The notes: generated by a model from the sequence alone, not told the origin. Positions 1 through 7,003 are shown, counted from the first letter of the stretch. The stretch: DNA of 9,557 bases from GCA-2719315 sp964448645 (GCA_964448645.1 CAYUZY010000078.1:1-9557), one strand, 5' to 3'. A program made the numbers and translations.

Positions 1-1198
1 TATCTGAATTAACAAGCCTTTCACTTATTAATTGTAATGGTTTTAATTTTGTTGATTCTAACTCCTTTTTAAGAGGATTAATTAAATCCAACGATTTATT
101 AAGCTGAATCAATGACCTTGGAGTAATTTTCTCTGTAGCTATTTTTGCCATTACCCTTTCTAAATCAACAATTTGAACAAGTATATTATTTACAGTTTCT
201 AAACAGTTCTCATTTTTTATAAATGCTTTTACAGAATCTTGACGATTCTGAATTTCAACTTTTTTGTTTAAGGGAAAAGCCATCCATCTTTTTAGTAATC
301 TACCACCCATAGCCGTTCGAGTTTTATCAATCACATCAATTAAGGAAACACCTTCAAAATGATTAGGTCTAAAAAGTTCAAGATTTCTTATTGTGAATTT
401 ATCCAACCAAACATAGGATTCGTTTATTATTGGATTAATTGCAGTTATATGTCCAAGTTTATTATGATGAGTATCTGAAAGATAATTAAGAATTGCTCCT
501 GAAGACCTTATTGCTTCTTGCATGTTTTCAATTCCAAAACCTTGTAAACTATTTGTTTCAAAATGTTTAATTAACTTTTCATACGAAGTACTATATTCAA
601 AAGCCCAATCTTCTAAAAAAAAAGAATTGTAATTAGAACTTATAAAATCATTAAAAATTTTTTTTTGAGGCTTAGCAACTAAAATCTCACTTGGGGAAAA
701 ACTTTGAATCAATTGAAGAATTTCTTCATTATCTCCCTGGGCACACAAAAATTGACCTGTAGAGATATCTAAAAATGAAATTCCATTTATTTTTCCTAAA
801 ATTAATGCACAAAGAAAATTATTCTTTTTTGTTTCAAGAACATTGTCATTTAAAGCAACTCCTGGAGTTATTAATTCAGTAACTCCTCTTTTAACTAATT
901 TCTTAGTTAATTTTGGATCTTCTAATTGATCACAAATAGCAACCCTGCATCCAGATTTAACTAATTTTGGTAAATAAGTATTTAATGAATGATGAGGAAA
1001 TCCTGCTAATTCAATTTCACTAGAACTTCCAGCTCCTCTTTTAGTAAGAATTATATCTAAAATATTAGCAGCTTTTACAGCATCTAAACCAAAGGTTTCA
1101 TAAAAATCTCCAACTCGAAATAACAATAATGCATCAGGGTACTTAGCCTTGATTTGATTATACTGTTTCATTAATGGAGTTTCAACTTTTTTTGCCAA
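1..1198 (-). CDS. mutS: DNA mismatch repair protein MutS, N-terminal part (runs off left edge)
   Basis: MutS recognises base mismatches and small loops in DNA and starts methyl-independent or MutL-dependent repair in the cytoplasm. The frame is open for 399 codons from a TTG at 1196-1198 to the left edge, with no stop, so the C-terminal ATPase part is outside the window. The mismatch-binding GDFYETFG motif is present; Phe32 and Glu34 correspond to the Phe-x-Glu that stacks into and contacts the mismatch. Domain I (about residues 7-118), the connector domain and the start of the core/lever domain (for example TRTAMGGRLLKRWM) can be followed. I chose TTG because it gives LAKK just before ETPLMKQYNQIK, the usual start of flavobacterial MutS, and no ATG or GTG lies in frame nearby upstream; the next ATG would remove conserved residues. 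It is divergent from the methyltransferase gene at 1321. Identity is very secure; the start is less so. Confidence 0.96.
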   Translation of the reverse strand, partial: MAKKVETPLMKQYNQIKAKYPDALLLFRVGDFYETFGLDAVKAANILDIILTKRGAGSSSEIELAGFPHHSLNTYLPKLVKSGCRVAICDQLEDPKLTKKLVKRGVTELITPGVALNDNVLETKKNNFLCALILGKINGISFLDISTGQFLCAQGDNEEILQLIQSFSPSEILVAKPQKKIFNDFISSNYNSFFLEDWAFEYSTSYEKLIKHFETNSLQGFGIENMQEAIRSSGAILNYLSDTHHNKLGHITAINPIINESYVWLDKFTIRNLELFRPNHFEGVSLIDVIDKTRTAMGGRLLKRWMAFPLNKKVEIQNRQDSVKAFIKNENCLETVNNILVQIVDLERVMAKIATEKITPRSLIQLNKSLDLINPLKKELESTKLKPLQLISERLVNSD

Positions 1199-1215
1199 AA
1201 TATTATCGATTTTTA

Positions 1216-1223
1216 CTAATGTA
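1216..1223 (-). promoter_or_regulatory. candidate -7 box of mutS (TACATTAG)
   Basis: On the minus strand the bases read TACATTAG, a five-of-six match to the Bacteroidota -7 consensus TAnnTTTG. It ends 17 nt before the TTG start of mutS, which would leave a leader of roughly 10 nt. I see no good TTG element at the expected -33 spacing, so this is a weak call, supported mainly by the same spacing recurring at other genes in the window. Confidence 0.25.
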
Positions 1224-1295
1224 ATTAATATTTGAGATTTAAATGATTTAAAATAAAAAAAGAAAAAATATCCTTCATATGCTCCTAATTGATTG

Positions 1296-1303
1296 TAAAT
1301 TAG
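1296..1303 (+). promoter_or_regulatory. candidate -7 box of the SPOUT methyltransferase gene (TAAATTAG)
   Basis: TAAATTAG matches TAnnTTTG at five of six defined positions and ends 17 nt before the ATG at 1321, mirroring the mutS box. No clear -33 TTG is seen. If it is the promoter, an upstream in-frame ATG at 1279 cannot be the start. The rest of the 122-base divergent spacer (1199-1320) is A/T tracts with no RNA gene or small ORF that I can support. Confidence 0.25.
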
Positions 1304-1320
1304 CCAAGATTTTATTGGTG

Positions 1321-1854
1321 ATGCGCAAATTAAAAAATAGTGAATTAATAAGAAAGACAAATCAAGAGTTTAAACTTTCAAAAAAAACTCCTCTTACAAT
1401 AATACTTGAAAATATAAGAAGTTTAAATAATATAGGATCTGTTTTTAGAGCGGCTGATGCTTTTTTAATTGAAAAGATTTTCCTGTGTGGAATTACTGCT
1501 AAACCTCCAAATAAAGATATTCATAAAACAGCTCTTGGTTCAACTGAAAGTGTAGAATGGGAATATCAAAAAAATTGTTTGGATGTAATAAATAAACTTA
1601 AAAAAAATAATGTTCAAATATATGCTATTGAACAAACAACAAATTCAACTTCTCTTGAAAAATTTTACCCAAAACCAAATACAAATTATGCTTTTGTTTT
1701 AGGAAATGAAATTAATGGTGTTTCTCAAGAAATTATTAACCTTATAGAAAAATCAATTGAAATTCCTCAATTTGGAACAAAACATTCATTAAATATCAGT
1801 GTGGCATCTGGAATAGTAATGTGGGATTTTTTAAGTAAAGTTCAAAAATTATAA
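1321..1854 (+). CDS. TrmH-family SPOUT RNA 2'-O-methyltransferase
   Basis: A 177-residue cytoplasmic SPOUT-class enzyme that should transfer a methyl group from S-adenosylmethionine to a ribose 2'-OH in tRNA or rRNA. All three family motifs are visible: motif 1 NIRSLNNIGSVFRAAD (residues 31-46, with Asn31 and Arg43), motif 2 FVLGNEINGV (125-134, with Glu130), and motif 3 IPQFGTKHSLNISVA (148-162), which forms the trefoil-knot cofactor site. Its length fits the minimal catalytic domain; there is no N-terminal substrate-binding extension, so the substrate (TrmH-like Gm18 or another site) cannot be read from sequence. I use the ATG at 1321, giving MRKLKNSEL as in flavobacterial homologues; an in-frame ATG at 1279 would add 14 unconserved residues and cover the likely promoter. 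The 3' end overlaps the convergent kinase gene by 13 bases. Confidence 0.93.
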   Translation: MRKLKNSELIRKTNQEFKLSKKTPLTIILENIRSLNNIGSVFRAADAFLIEKIFLCGITAKPPNKDIHKTALGSTESVEWEYQKNCLDVINKLKKNNVQIYAIEQTTNSTSLEKFYPKPNTNYAFVLGNEINGVSQEIINLIEKSIEIPQFGTKHSLNISVASGIVMWDFLSKVQKL

Positions 1855-2459
1855 ACCGTTTCTAATAAATGATTTAAATCAATATCATTATTAATAAAGT
1901 CTTTTTCAGAAATATCATAAAATAGAACTTTAATAGTCTGTTTTTTAATAAAAAAACTTTTATATCCTTGTTCTATATTCTTTAAATAAATTTCTGAAAT
2001 ATTTTTTTCAAAATCTCTACCTCTTTTCTTGATTCTATCTAATAAAAAAGCTGGCGAAGCATCAAGATATATTATCAAATTTGGATTTTTGATTAATGAT
2101 AATCCTTTATCATATTCTAAAACATATTTATTAAAGTCCCTAGAATTTAAATTCTGTTTTGAAAAAATTAAAGATTTAAATATTGAATAATCAGATATAA
2201 CGGCTTCATCTTTATTACTATTTTCTAGGGAGTCTTTTAATGATTTAATTCTTTGATTCAAAAAATATGTTTCAACATCATAAGAATACTTTCTAGGGTT
2301 TTTATAAAAACTTTTTAAATATGGGTTAGTAATATAATTCTCAAACAAACACTTAATTTGAAATTTTTTACAAATTATTTTCGTAAGAGAAGTTTTACCT
2401 GCACCTATATTTCCTTCAATGGAAACATATTTATATTTATTAAAAATATTATAAATCAT
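1842..2459 (-). CDS. deoxynucleoside kinase (dGK/dAK-like)
   Basis: Phosphorylates a deoxynucleoside with ATP for dNTP salvage. The 205-residue protein has the P-loop GNIGAGKT (16-23), a Glu at 40 in the place of the usual catalytic/base-contacting acid, NPYL..FY (45-52), the DYS triplet (90-92) in the position where many family members have DRS, and the Arg-rich lid RIKKRGRDFE (142-151). NPYL-FY, DY and KRGR-FE recall Bacillus subtilis deoxyguanosine kinase more than thymidine-type kinases; substrate is inference. Length is normal for the family. The frame extends to a GTG at 2465, but I prefer the ATG at 2459. It starts inside the end of folK (11-base overlap), so the two are very likely co-transcribed and translationally coupled. 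Its stop lies inside the convergent methyltransferase gene. Confidence 0.88.
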   Translation of the reverse strand: MIYNIFNKYKYVSIEGNIGAGKTSLTKIICKKFQIKCLFENYITNPYLKSFYKNPRKYSYDVETYFLNQRIKSLKDSLENSNKDEAVISDYSIFKSLIFSKQNLNSRDFNKYVLEYDKGLSLIKNPNLIIYLDASPAFLLDRIKKRGRDFEKNISEIYLKNIEQGYKSFFIKKQTIKVLFYDISEKDFINNDIDLNHLLETVYNF

Positions 2460-2958
2460 AAACACAAAGTTTCGTTTTTTCTACTAATGATTTGTCTTTT
2501 TTTAAGTCCATTATTTCTTCTATAGTTCTTCCAGAAATTGGATGAACTAAATTTTTTGAAATTTCACTTAAAGGGAATAAAACGAAATTTCTTAGTTCAA
2601 CTCTTGGGTGAGGAATAATTAATTCTTTTTTACTTAAATTTAAATTATCAAAAAACAATATATCTAAATCAATAGTTCTAGAGCTATAAAGACTTTCTTT
2701 TTTAACATCAACTCTTCCAAGTCTTTTTTCAATTTTTTGTATTTTTTTCAATAGTTGAAAAGGATTATAAAAGGTTTTTATTTTTACACAACTATTAAAA
2801 AAGTCACTACCAATAAATCCCCAGGATTGACATTCATATACTGAAGAAATTTTATCAATTATCAATTTTTCATCTTTTAACAAGTCTAATGCTTTTCTAA
2901 TAAAATTCAATCTATCTCCAATATTACTTCCTAAAGATAAATAGCAAATATGTTTCAT
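2449..2958 (-). CDS. folK: 2-amino-4-hydroxy-6-hydroxymethyldihydropteridine pyrophosphokinase (HPPK)
   Basis: Transfers pyrophosphate from ATP to 6-hydroxymethyl-7,8-dihydropterin, the step before dihydropteroate synthase in folate synthesis. The 169-residue single-domain protein begins with YLSLGSNIGDR (6-16) and carries SRTIDLDILFF (93-103), whose Asp97 and Asp99 match the two Mg-binding aspartates of E. coli HPPK (95 and 97). Arg94, His117 and Arg123 match E. coli Arg92, His115 and Arg121, all at a constant offset of two, and PHPR (116-119) is the family signature. No other folate gene is nearby. It leads a two-gene operon with the deoxynucleoside kinase and is transcribed from the divergent spacer shared with sppA. 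The ATG at 2958 directly precedes the first beta strand, so the start is secure. Confidence 0.96.
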   Translation of the reverse strand: MKHICYLSLGSNIGDRLNFIRKALDLLKDEKLIIDKISSVYECQSWGFIGSDFFNSCVKIKTFYNPFQLLKKIQKIEKRLGRVDVKKESLYSSRTIDLDILFFDNLNLSKKELIIPHPRVELRNFVLFPLSEISKNLVHPISGRTIEEIMDLKKDKSLVEKTKLCVYDL

Positions 2959-2981
2959 TCCTATTTATATTATTTAATTAA

Positions 2982-2989
2982 CAAATCTA
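2982..2989 (-). promoter_or_regulatory. -7 promoter box of the folK operon (TAGATTTG)
   Basis: On the minus strand this reads TAGATTTG, a perfect match to the Bacteroidota housekeeping -7 consensus TAnnTTTG. It ends 23 nt before the folK ATG, predicting a leader of about 16 nt. No convincing TTG is seen at the -33 spacing. No Shine-Dalgarno at a useful distance is present, as is usual in the phylum. Confidence 0.5.
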
Positions 2990-2997
2990 CAAAACCC

Positions 2998-3005
2998 TAT
3001 ATTTG
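2998..3005 (+). promoter_or_regulatory. -7 promoter box of the sppA operon (TATATTTG)
   Basis: TATATTTG followed by CA is a perfect match to the Bacteroidota -7 consensus TAnnTTTG. It ends 18 nt before the sppA ATG, predicting a leader of about 10 nt. It lies only 8 bases from the oppositely oriented folK box, so the two promoters are back to back. A -33 TTG is not evident (the expected place reads TTAATT). Confidence 0.55.
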
Positions 3006-3023
3006 CATTAAATTATTTAGAAC

Positions 3024-4784
3024 ATGAATTTTACTCGATCCTTTTTAGCGGCTTTACTTGGAAGCCTAACTTCTTTTATAATATTATTTATTTTTTTTCT
3101 GATTTTTATTTCTGGAATAGCTTCTATTGCCAGTCTTGAAAATCAAATTAGCTTTATTAAAGAAAGTAGTATACTAAAACTTGATTTAAATAAACCTGTT
3201 AATGAAAGAGCTTCTATATATCAAGAATTTGAGTCCCTTTTAGGTTTAGATGAAGAAATTCTTGGATTAAACAACATTATAGAATCCATAAATATTGCTA
3301 AGGAAAATGATAATATAAAAGGGATAGAGTTAAAATGTGATTTTCCTCTTACTGGATGGGCCCAAACTAGAACAATTAGAGAAACTCTTAAAGATTTCAA
3401 AAAGAGTGGAAAATTTATTTATGCTTACTCTGATGTGTTTACTCAAAAAGGGTATTATTTAGCATCGATTGCTGACACAATTGCCGTTAACCCTGAAGGA
3501 ACAGTCGAGTTTAAAGGGCTTTCATCGGAAGTTTTATACTATAAAGATTTTCAGGATAAATATGGAATAAAAATGGAGGTCATTAGACATGGGAAATACA
3601 AAAGTGCTGTTGAACCATATCTTGAAAATAAAATGAGCTCAAATAATCGAAAACAAATAAAGGAACTAATAGAATCAATCTGGGAAACAATAAGTGATGA
3701 AATAAGTCAATCAAGAAAAGTTAATAAATTAAAAATTAATCAAATTGCAGAAAATCTTGATGCCAACACTCCTCAAAAAGCTCTTAATTCAAATTTAATT
3801 GATTTAATAATTTACCAGGACCAAATGGATTCAATTATAAAAAAATCTATTGGATTTGAATATGAAAAAGATTTAAATAAAGTAGGTGTAAAAAAAATAA
3901 TTGCATCTCAAAAAAATTACAACAATAAAATAAAAGATAGAATAGCTGTTTTATATGCAACTGGAACAATTTTATATGGAGAAGGAAGTGAAAATATAAT
4001 AGGTCAAGGCATCTTTGTTGATGCTTTTGAAAAGATTTCTAATGATGACTGGATTAAAGCTATTGTAGTTAGAATTGATTCTCCAGGAGGTGTTGCATTA
4101 ACTTCTGACATTATTCTTAGGTCATTGAAATTAGCCAAAACAAAAAAACCAGTAGTAGTATCAATGGGAAATGTTGCTGCTTCAGGCGGATATTATATTG
4201 CTAGTGGAGCAGACAAAATTTATGCAGATCCACTTTCAATTACTGGATCTATTGGAGTATTTGCAAGTCTTCCTAATATTAGCGGTTTTTCAAAAAAAAT
4301 CGGCTTAAACTCTGAACAAGTTTCTACTCACAAAAATTCAATGGGCTATAGCATATATAAACCTCTTCAGCCTGGATTTATAAAATCTACAAAAGAAAGT
4401 ATTAAAAAGGTTTATGAATCCTTCAAATTAAAAGTTTCAGAAGGAAGAAATTTGACTCTAGATGAAGTTGAATTAATTGCTCAAGGTAGAGTTTGGTCTG
4501 GGAGACAAGCATTAAATATTGGATTAATTGATAGCTTAGGAGATTTAAATGCAGCTATAGAAGAGGCTGCAAAATTAGCAGATATAAAAGAATTCAATAT
4601 TATTGAATTCCCTAAAAGAAAAGCTTCTTTTGAAAGTCTAATCCAAGATTTTTCAATTTCTTTAAAAGGAAATAATATAGAAAATAAAATTCCTGATTTT
4701 ATAAAATCAATAACTGAAAAAAGAAATATACAATCAAGTAAAAATATTCAAGCTTTACTTCCTTTTGAATTAAATATTTATTAA
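3024..4784 (+). CDS. sppA: signal peptide peptidase SppA, 67K type (family S49)
   Basis: Membrane-anchored serine protease that degrades signal peptides left in the membrane after protein export. The 586-residue protein has one N-terminal hydrophobic anchor (about 7-36) followed by two S49 domains, as in the long E. coli-type enzyme. The split Ser/Lys dyad is intact: Lys193 in YKSAVEPY of the N-terminal domain matches E. coli Lys209, and Ser387 in NVAASGGYYIAS of the C-terminal domain is the nucleophile. DSPGG near residue 352 and the SITGSIGVF segment are further S49 signatures. It is the first gene of an operon: its TAA is followed at once by the ATG of the transporter gene. The ATG at 3024 sits 18 nt after a perfect -7 box. 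Confidence 0.96.
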   Translation: MNFTRSFLAALLGSLTSFIILFIFFLIFISGIASIASLENQISFIKESSILKLDLNKPVNERASIYQEFESLLGLDEEILGLNNIIESINIAKENDNIKGIELKCDFPLTGWAQTRTIRETLKDFKKSGKFIYAYSDVFTQKGYYLASIADTIAVNPEGTVEFKGLSSEVLYYKDFQDKYGIKMEVIRHGKYKSAVEPYLENKMSSNNRKQIKELIESIWETISDEISQSRKVNKLKINQIAENLDANTPQKALNSNLIDLIIYQDQMDSIIKKSIGFEYEKDLNKVGVKKIIASQKNYNNKIKDRIAVLYATGTILYGEGSENIIGQGIFVDAFEKISNDDWIKAIVVRIDSPGGVALTSDIILRSLKLAKTKKPVVVSMGNVAASGGYYIASGADKIYADPLSITGSIGVFASLPNISGFSKKIGLNSEQVSTHKNSMGYSIYKPLQPGFIKSTKESIKKVYESFKLKVSEGRNLTLDEVELIAQGRVWSGRQALNIGLIDSLGDLNAAIEEAAKLADIKEFNIIEFPKRKASFESLIQDFSISLKGNNIENKIPDFIKSITEKRNIQSSKNIQALLPFELNIY

Positions 4785-5486
4785 ATGGATAAAAAAAAAG
4801 AAAAGCTAGCAAGAAAAATTTATTTATACCTAGCAGGTCTTTTTATTACAGCGCTTGTAGTTTCTAATTTAATTTTTCAAAAATTTTTTTATTGGTATCC
4901 ATTTGATATAGAAATTTTTGATAATAAACTTTTTGAGTTATCTGTTGGAATATTGCCATATCCTATTACATTTTTAATAACAGATATAATATCAGAAATA
5001 TATGGGAAAAAAAAAGCCATTCAAGTTGTTATAACTGGAATTTTTGCTTCTTTTTTTTCAATAGTACTTTTGTTGGTTGCAGACTCAATGCCTGCAATTG
5101 AAAATTCTCCAATAAAAGACACTGTTTTTAAAGAAGTTTTCTCAATGACTCCTCTTGCAGTAATTGCTTCTATGTTAGCATATTTATGTGCTCAATTCGT
5201 AGATATTAAAATTTTTCATTTCTGGAAAAATCTAACTAAAGGAAAATTACTTTGGTTAAGAAACAATTTTTCAACTTTTTCCTCTCAATTTATAGATAGT
5301 AGTTTAGTAATTGGTTTACTCTGTTCTTTCAATATAATTTCTTGGGATTTATTTTGGGGGTTAGTGCTTTCAGCAGTTATTTTCAAAATACTTATTGCAA
5401 TAATTGACACACCTATACTTTATTTTTTTGTTTGGTTATTAAGGAAGAAATTTAATCTTAAAATAAATGAAGAAATTAAATATTAA
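4785..5486 (+). CDS. queuosine precursor transporter (YhhQ/VUT family, DUF165)
   Basis: A 233-residue inner-membrane protein of the YhhQ family, which takes up queuosine precursors (preQ0/preQ1, established for the E. coli member) for modification of tRNA position 34. About six hydrophobic segments are visible (roughly 12-31, 50-68, 77-98, 122-139, 167-185 and 188-217). Family hallmarks are LPYPITFLITDIISEIYGKK (57-76) and, near the middle, VDIKIFHFWK followed by LWLRNNFSTFSSQFIDS (156-172). It starts directly on the sppA stop codon and overlaps rluF by 20 bases, so it is expressed as part of that operon; no separate leader or preQ1 riboswitch can fit in front of it. Two runs of nine A (4791-4799 and 5007-5015) lie in its coding sequence. 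Which precursor it takes cannot be told from the sequence. Confidence 0.88.
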   Translation: MDKKKEKLARKIYLYLAGLFITALVVSNLIFQKFFYWYPFDIEIFDNKLFELSVGILPYPITFLITDIISEIYGKKKAIQVVITGIFASFFSIVLLLVADSMPAIENSPIKDTVFKEVFSMTPLAVIASMLAYLCAQFVDIKIFHFWKNLTKGKLLWLRNNFSTFSSQFIDSSLVIGLLCSFNIISWDLFWGLVLSAVIFKILIAIIDTPILYFFVWLLRKKFNLKINEEIKY

Positions 5487-6216
5487 TAATCCTGAAAAAA
5501 AAGTAAGGATTAATAAATTTTTAAGTGAAATTGGATACTGTTCTAGACGAGAAGCGGATAAATTAATTGATTCAAAAAAAATTTCTGTTAATGGTAAAGT
5601 TATTTCTATGGGAACTAAAGTCTTTCCCAGTGATAAAATTAAAATTGATGGAATTGAAATAGAAAAGAAAAGTGAAAAAAAAATTTATATAGCATTTAAT
5701 AAACCAAAAGGTATAGTATGTACAACCAATACAAAAGTTGAAAAAAATAATATTATTGACTATATAAATTATCCAAAAAGAATTTTTCCAATTGGAAGGC
5801 TAGATAAATTAAGTGAAGGATTAATTCTACTAACAAATGATGGAGATATAATAAATAAAATTCTTAGATCAAGAAACAATCATGATAAAGAATATATAGT
5901 TATGCTTAATAAAGCAATAAAAGATGATTTTATTAATAAAATGTCAAATGGCATACCAATTCTTGGAAGAAAGACCAAAAAATGTTTTGTAAAAAAAATT
6001 GATAATAACAAGTTTAAAATAATTCTGACTGAAGGTTTAAATAGACAAATAAGAAGAATGTGTGAATATCTAAATTACCGAGTAGTAAAATTAAAAAGAG
6101 TTAGAATAATGAATATTAATTTAGATTTAGATGTTGGAAAATATAGATTACTTACAGGATTTGAGCTAAAAAAACTTAATAAGTTAACTGAAAATTCTAC
6201 TAAAGAATTTAACTAA
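5467..6216 (+). CDS. rluF: RsuA/RluF-type pseudouridine synthase
   Basis: Isomerises uridine to pseudouridine in RNA; the closest named type is RluF, which acts on 23S rRNA U2604 in E. coli. The 249-residue protein has an N-terminal S4 RNA-binding domain (about 14-62, with INKFLSEIGYCSRREADKLI) and an RsuA-family catalytic domain. The catalytic aspartate is Asp113 in GRLDKLSEGLILLTNDG (110-126), and the C-terminal family motif is LNRQIRRMCEYL (191-202). The YPKRIFPIGRLD context and length fit RluF better than RluB or RsuA, but the exact uridine is inference. The ATG at 5467 lies inside the end of the transporter gene (20-base overlap), suggesting coupling. Its last 8 bases overlap the convergent DUF2797 gene. 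The tail after about residue 232 is lysine-rich and poorly conserved. Confidence 0.9.
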   Translation: MKKLNINNPEKKVRINKFLSEIGYCSRREADKLIDSKKISVNGKVISMGTKVFPSDKIKIDGIEIEKKSEKKIYIAFNKPKGIVCTTNTKVEKNNIIDYINYPKRIFPIGRLDKLSEGLILLTNDGDIINKILRSRNNHDKEYIVMLNKAIKDDFINKMSNGIPILGRKTKKCFVKKIDNNKFKIILTEGLNRQIRRMCEYLNYRVVKLKRVRIMNINLDLDVGKYRLLTGFELKKLNKLTENSTKEFN

Positions 6217-7003
6217 TTAATATTTCAACTACTTTACCCTCATTTGATCTGACATTAAAAACCGATTGATCTTCAAACATTAAATATTGCCCTTTTATAC
6301 CAGTTAATTTTCCTTTATATGTAATTCCTTTTTCTAATTTTAAAGAACTAACTTTTTTAGGATATACATTTACTGGATATTTTAAATTTATAACTTCATG
6401 ATTTTCTGGATTGATATAATTTTTTAAATCTAAAGGCAAATTTTGAATGCCTTTTTTATATGCTTCATTTAAATCTACTGGATCACTCTCATTTGTTAAC
6501 ATTTTTCTCCAATTTGTTTTATCAGAAAAAAATTCTTTTAATTTAACTTCACCAATACCTGCTAAGTATCTGTTTGGAAGCTCTAATAAAATTATTGTTT
6601 GATTAGCTCCTTGATCAATCCATCTATATGGAACTTGATTTTTCCTTGTAACTCCTACCTTTAAATGACTTGTATCTGCAAAATATATATAATGAGATTG
6701 TAACTGTATTTTTTTTTCATATTCCAGGTCTCTATATTCTATATTAAGATGAGCTTGGCTTAATTCGGGTTTCATTACCCAATCAGCAGTTTGTGGAATT
6801 TCAAAAAAACATGATTTGCAAAATCCTTGGCGAAAAATATCTTTTTCATCATTACAATTTAAACAAATCGAATTAATCCATTTAATGGATAATTTTTTAC
6901 CTAAACATTGATTCAAGTTTATATAACCTTGTTCTAATTTAAGATAGTATCCTATTGGATTTAAGTTCTCTGTTAACATTTTTCTTAAAACTCCAGAATA
7001 CAT
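6209..7003 (-). CDS. DUF2797 protein: zinc ribbon plus GIY-YIG-like core
   Basis: Conserved flavobacterial protein of unknown function (264 residues, normal length). Four cysteines in two pairs, Cys47/Cys50 and Cys62/Cys65 (CLNC, CKSC), should form a zinc ribbon after a short beta-rich N-terminus. The central block from His104 to about Trp165 is the best conserved: YIYF (105-108), KVGVT (115-119), Arg127, the DQGA turn (130-133), Glu152 and Asn164. The order and spacing look to me like the GIY-YIG/T5orf172 nuclease fold, with KVG in place of YIG; this is inference, not an established assignment. The C-terminal 45 residues look like a small beta domain. No signal peptide or membrane segment is seen, so it is cytoplasmic. 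The ATG at 7003 gives MYSGVLRKM, as in homologues. It is divergent from GH3 and transcribed from a perfect -7 box. Confidence 0.85.
   Translation of the reverse strand: MYSGVLRKMLTENLNPIGYYLKLEQGYINLNQCLGKKLSIKWINSICLNCNDEKDIFRQGFCKSCFFEIPQTADWVMKPELSQAHLNIEYRDLEYEKKIQLQSHYIYFADTSHLKVGVTRKNQVPYRWIDQGANQTIILLELPNRYLAGIGEVKLKEFFSDKTNWRKMLTNESDPVDLNEAYKKGIQNLPLDLKNYINPENHEVINLKYPVNVYPKKVSSLKLEKGITYKGKLTGIKGQYLMFEDQSVFNVRSNEGKVVEILIS

Noticed and set aside
1279..1320. Upstream ATG as the methyltransferase start
   Set aside because: The added 14 residues are not part of the family and would cover the candidate promoter; MRKLKNSEL from 1321 matches homologues.
1870..1881. Perfect 12-base palindrome TGATTTAAATCA near the kinase 3' end
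   Set aside because: It lies in coding sequence, is pure A/T-rich low complexity, lacks a loop or U-tract for a terminator, and is expected by chance at this composition.
2460..2465. GTG at 2465 as the kinase start
   Set aside because: An ATG two codons later gives the normal length, and the two extra residues add nothing recognisable.
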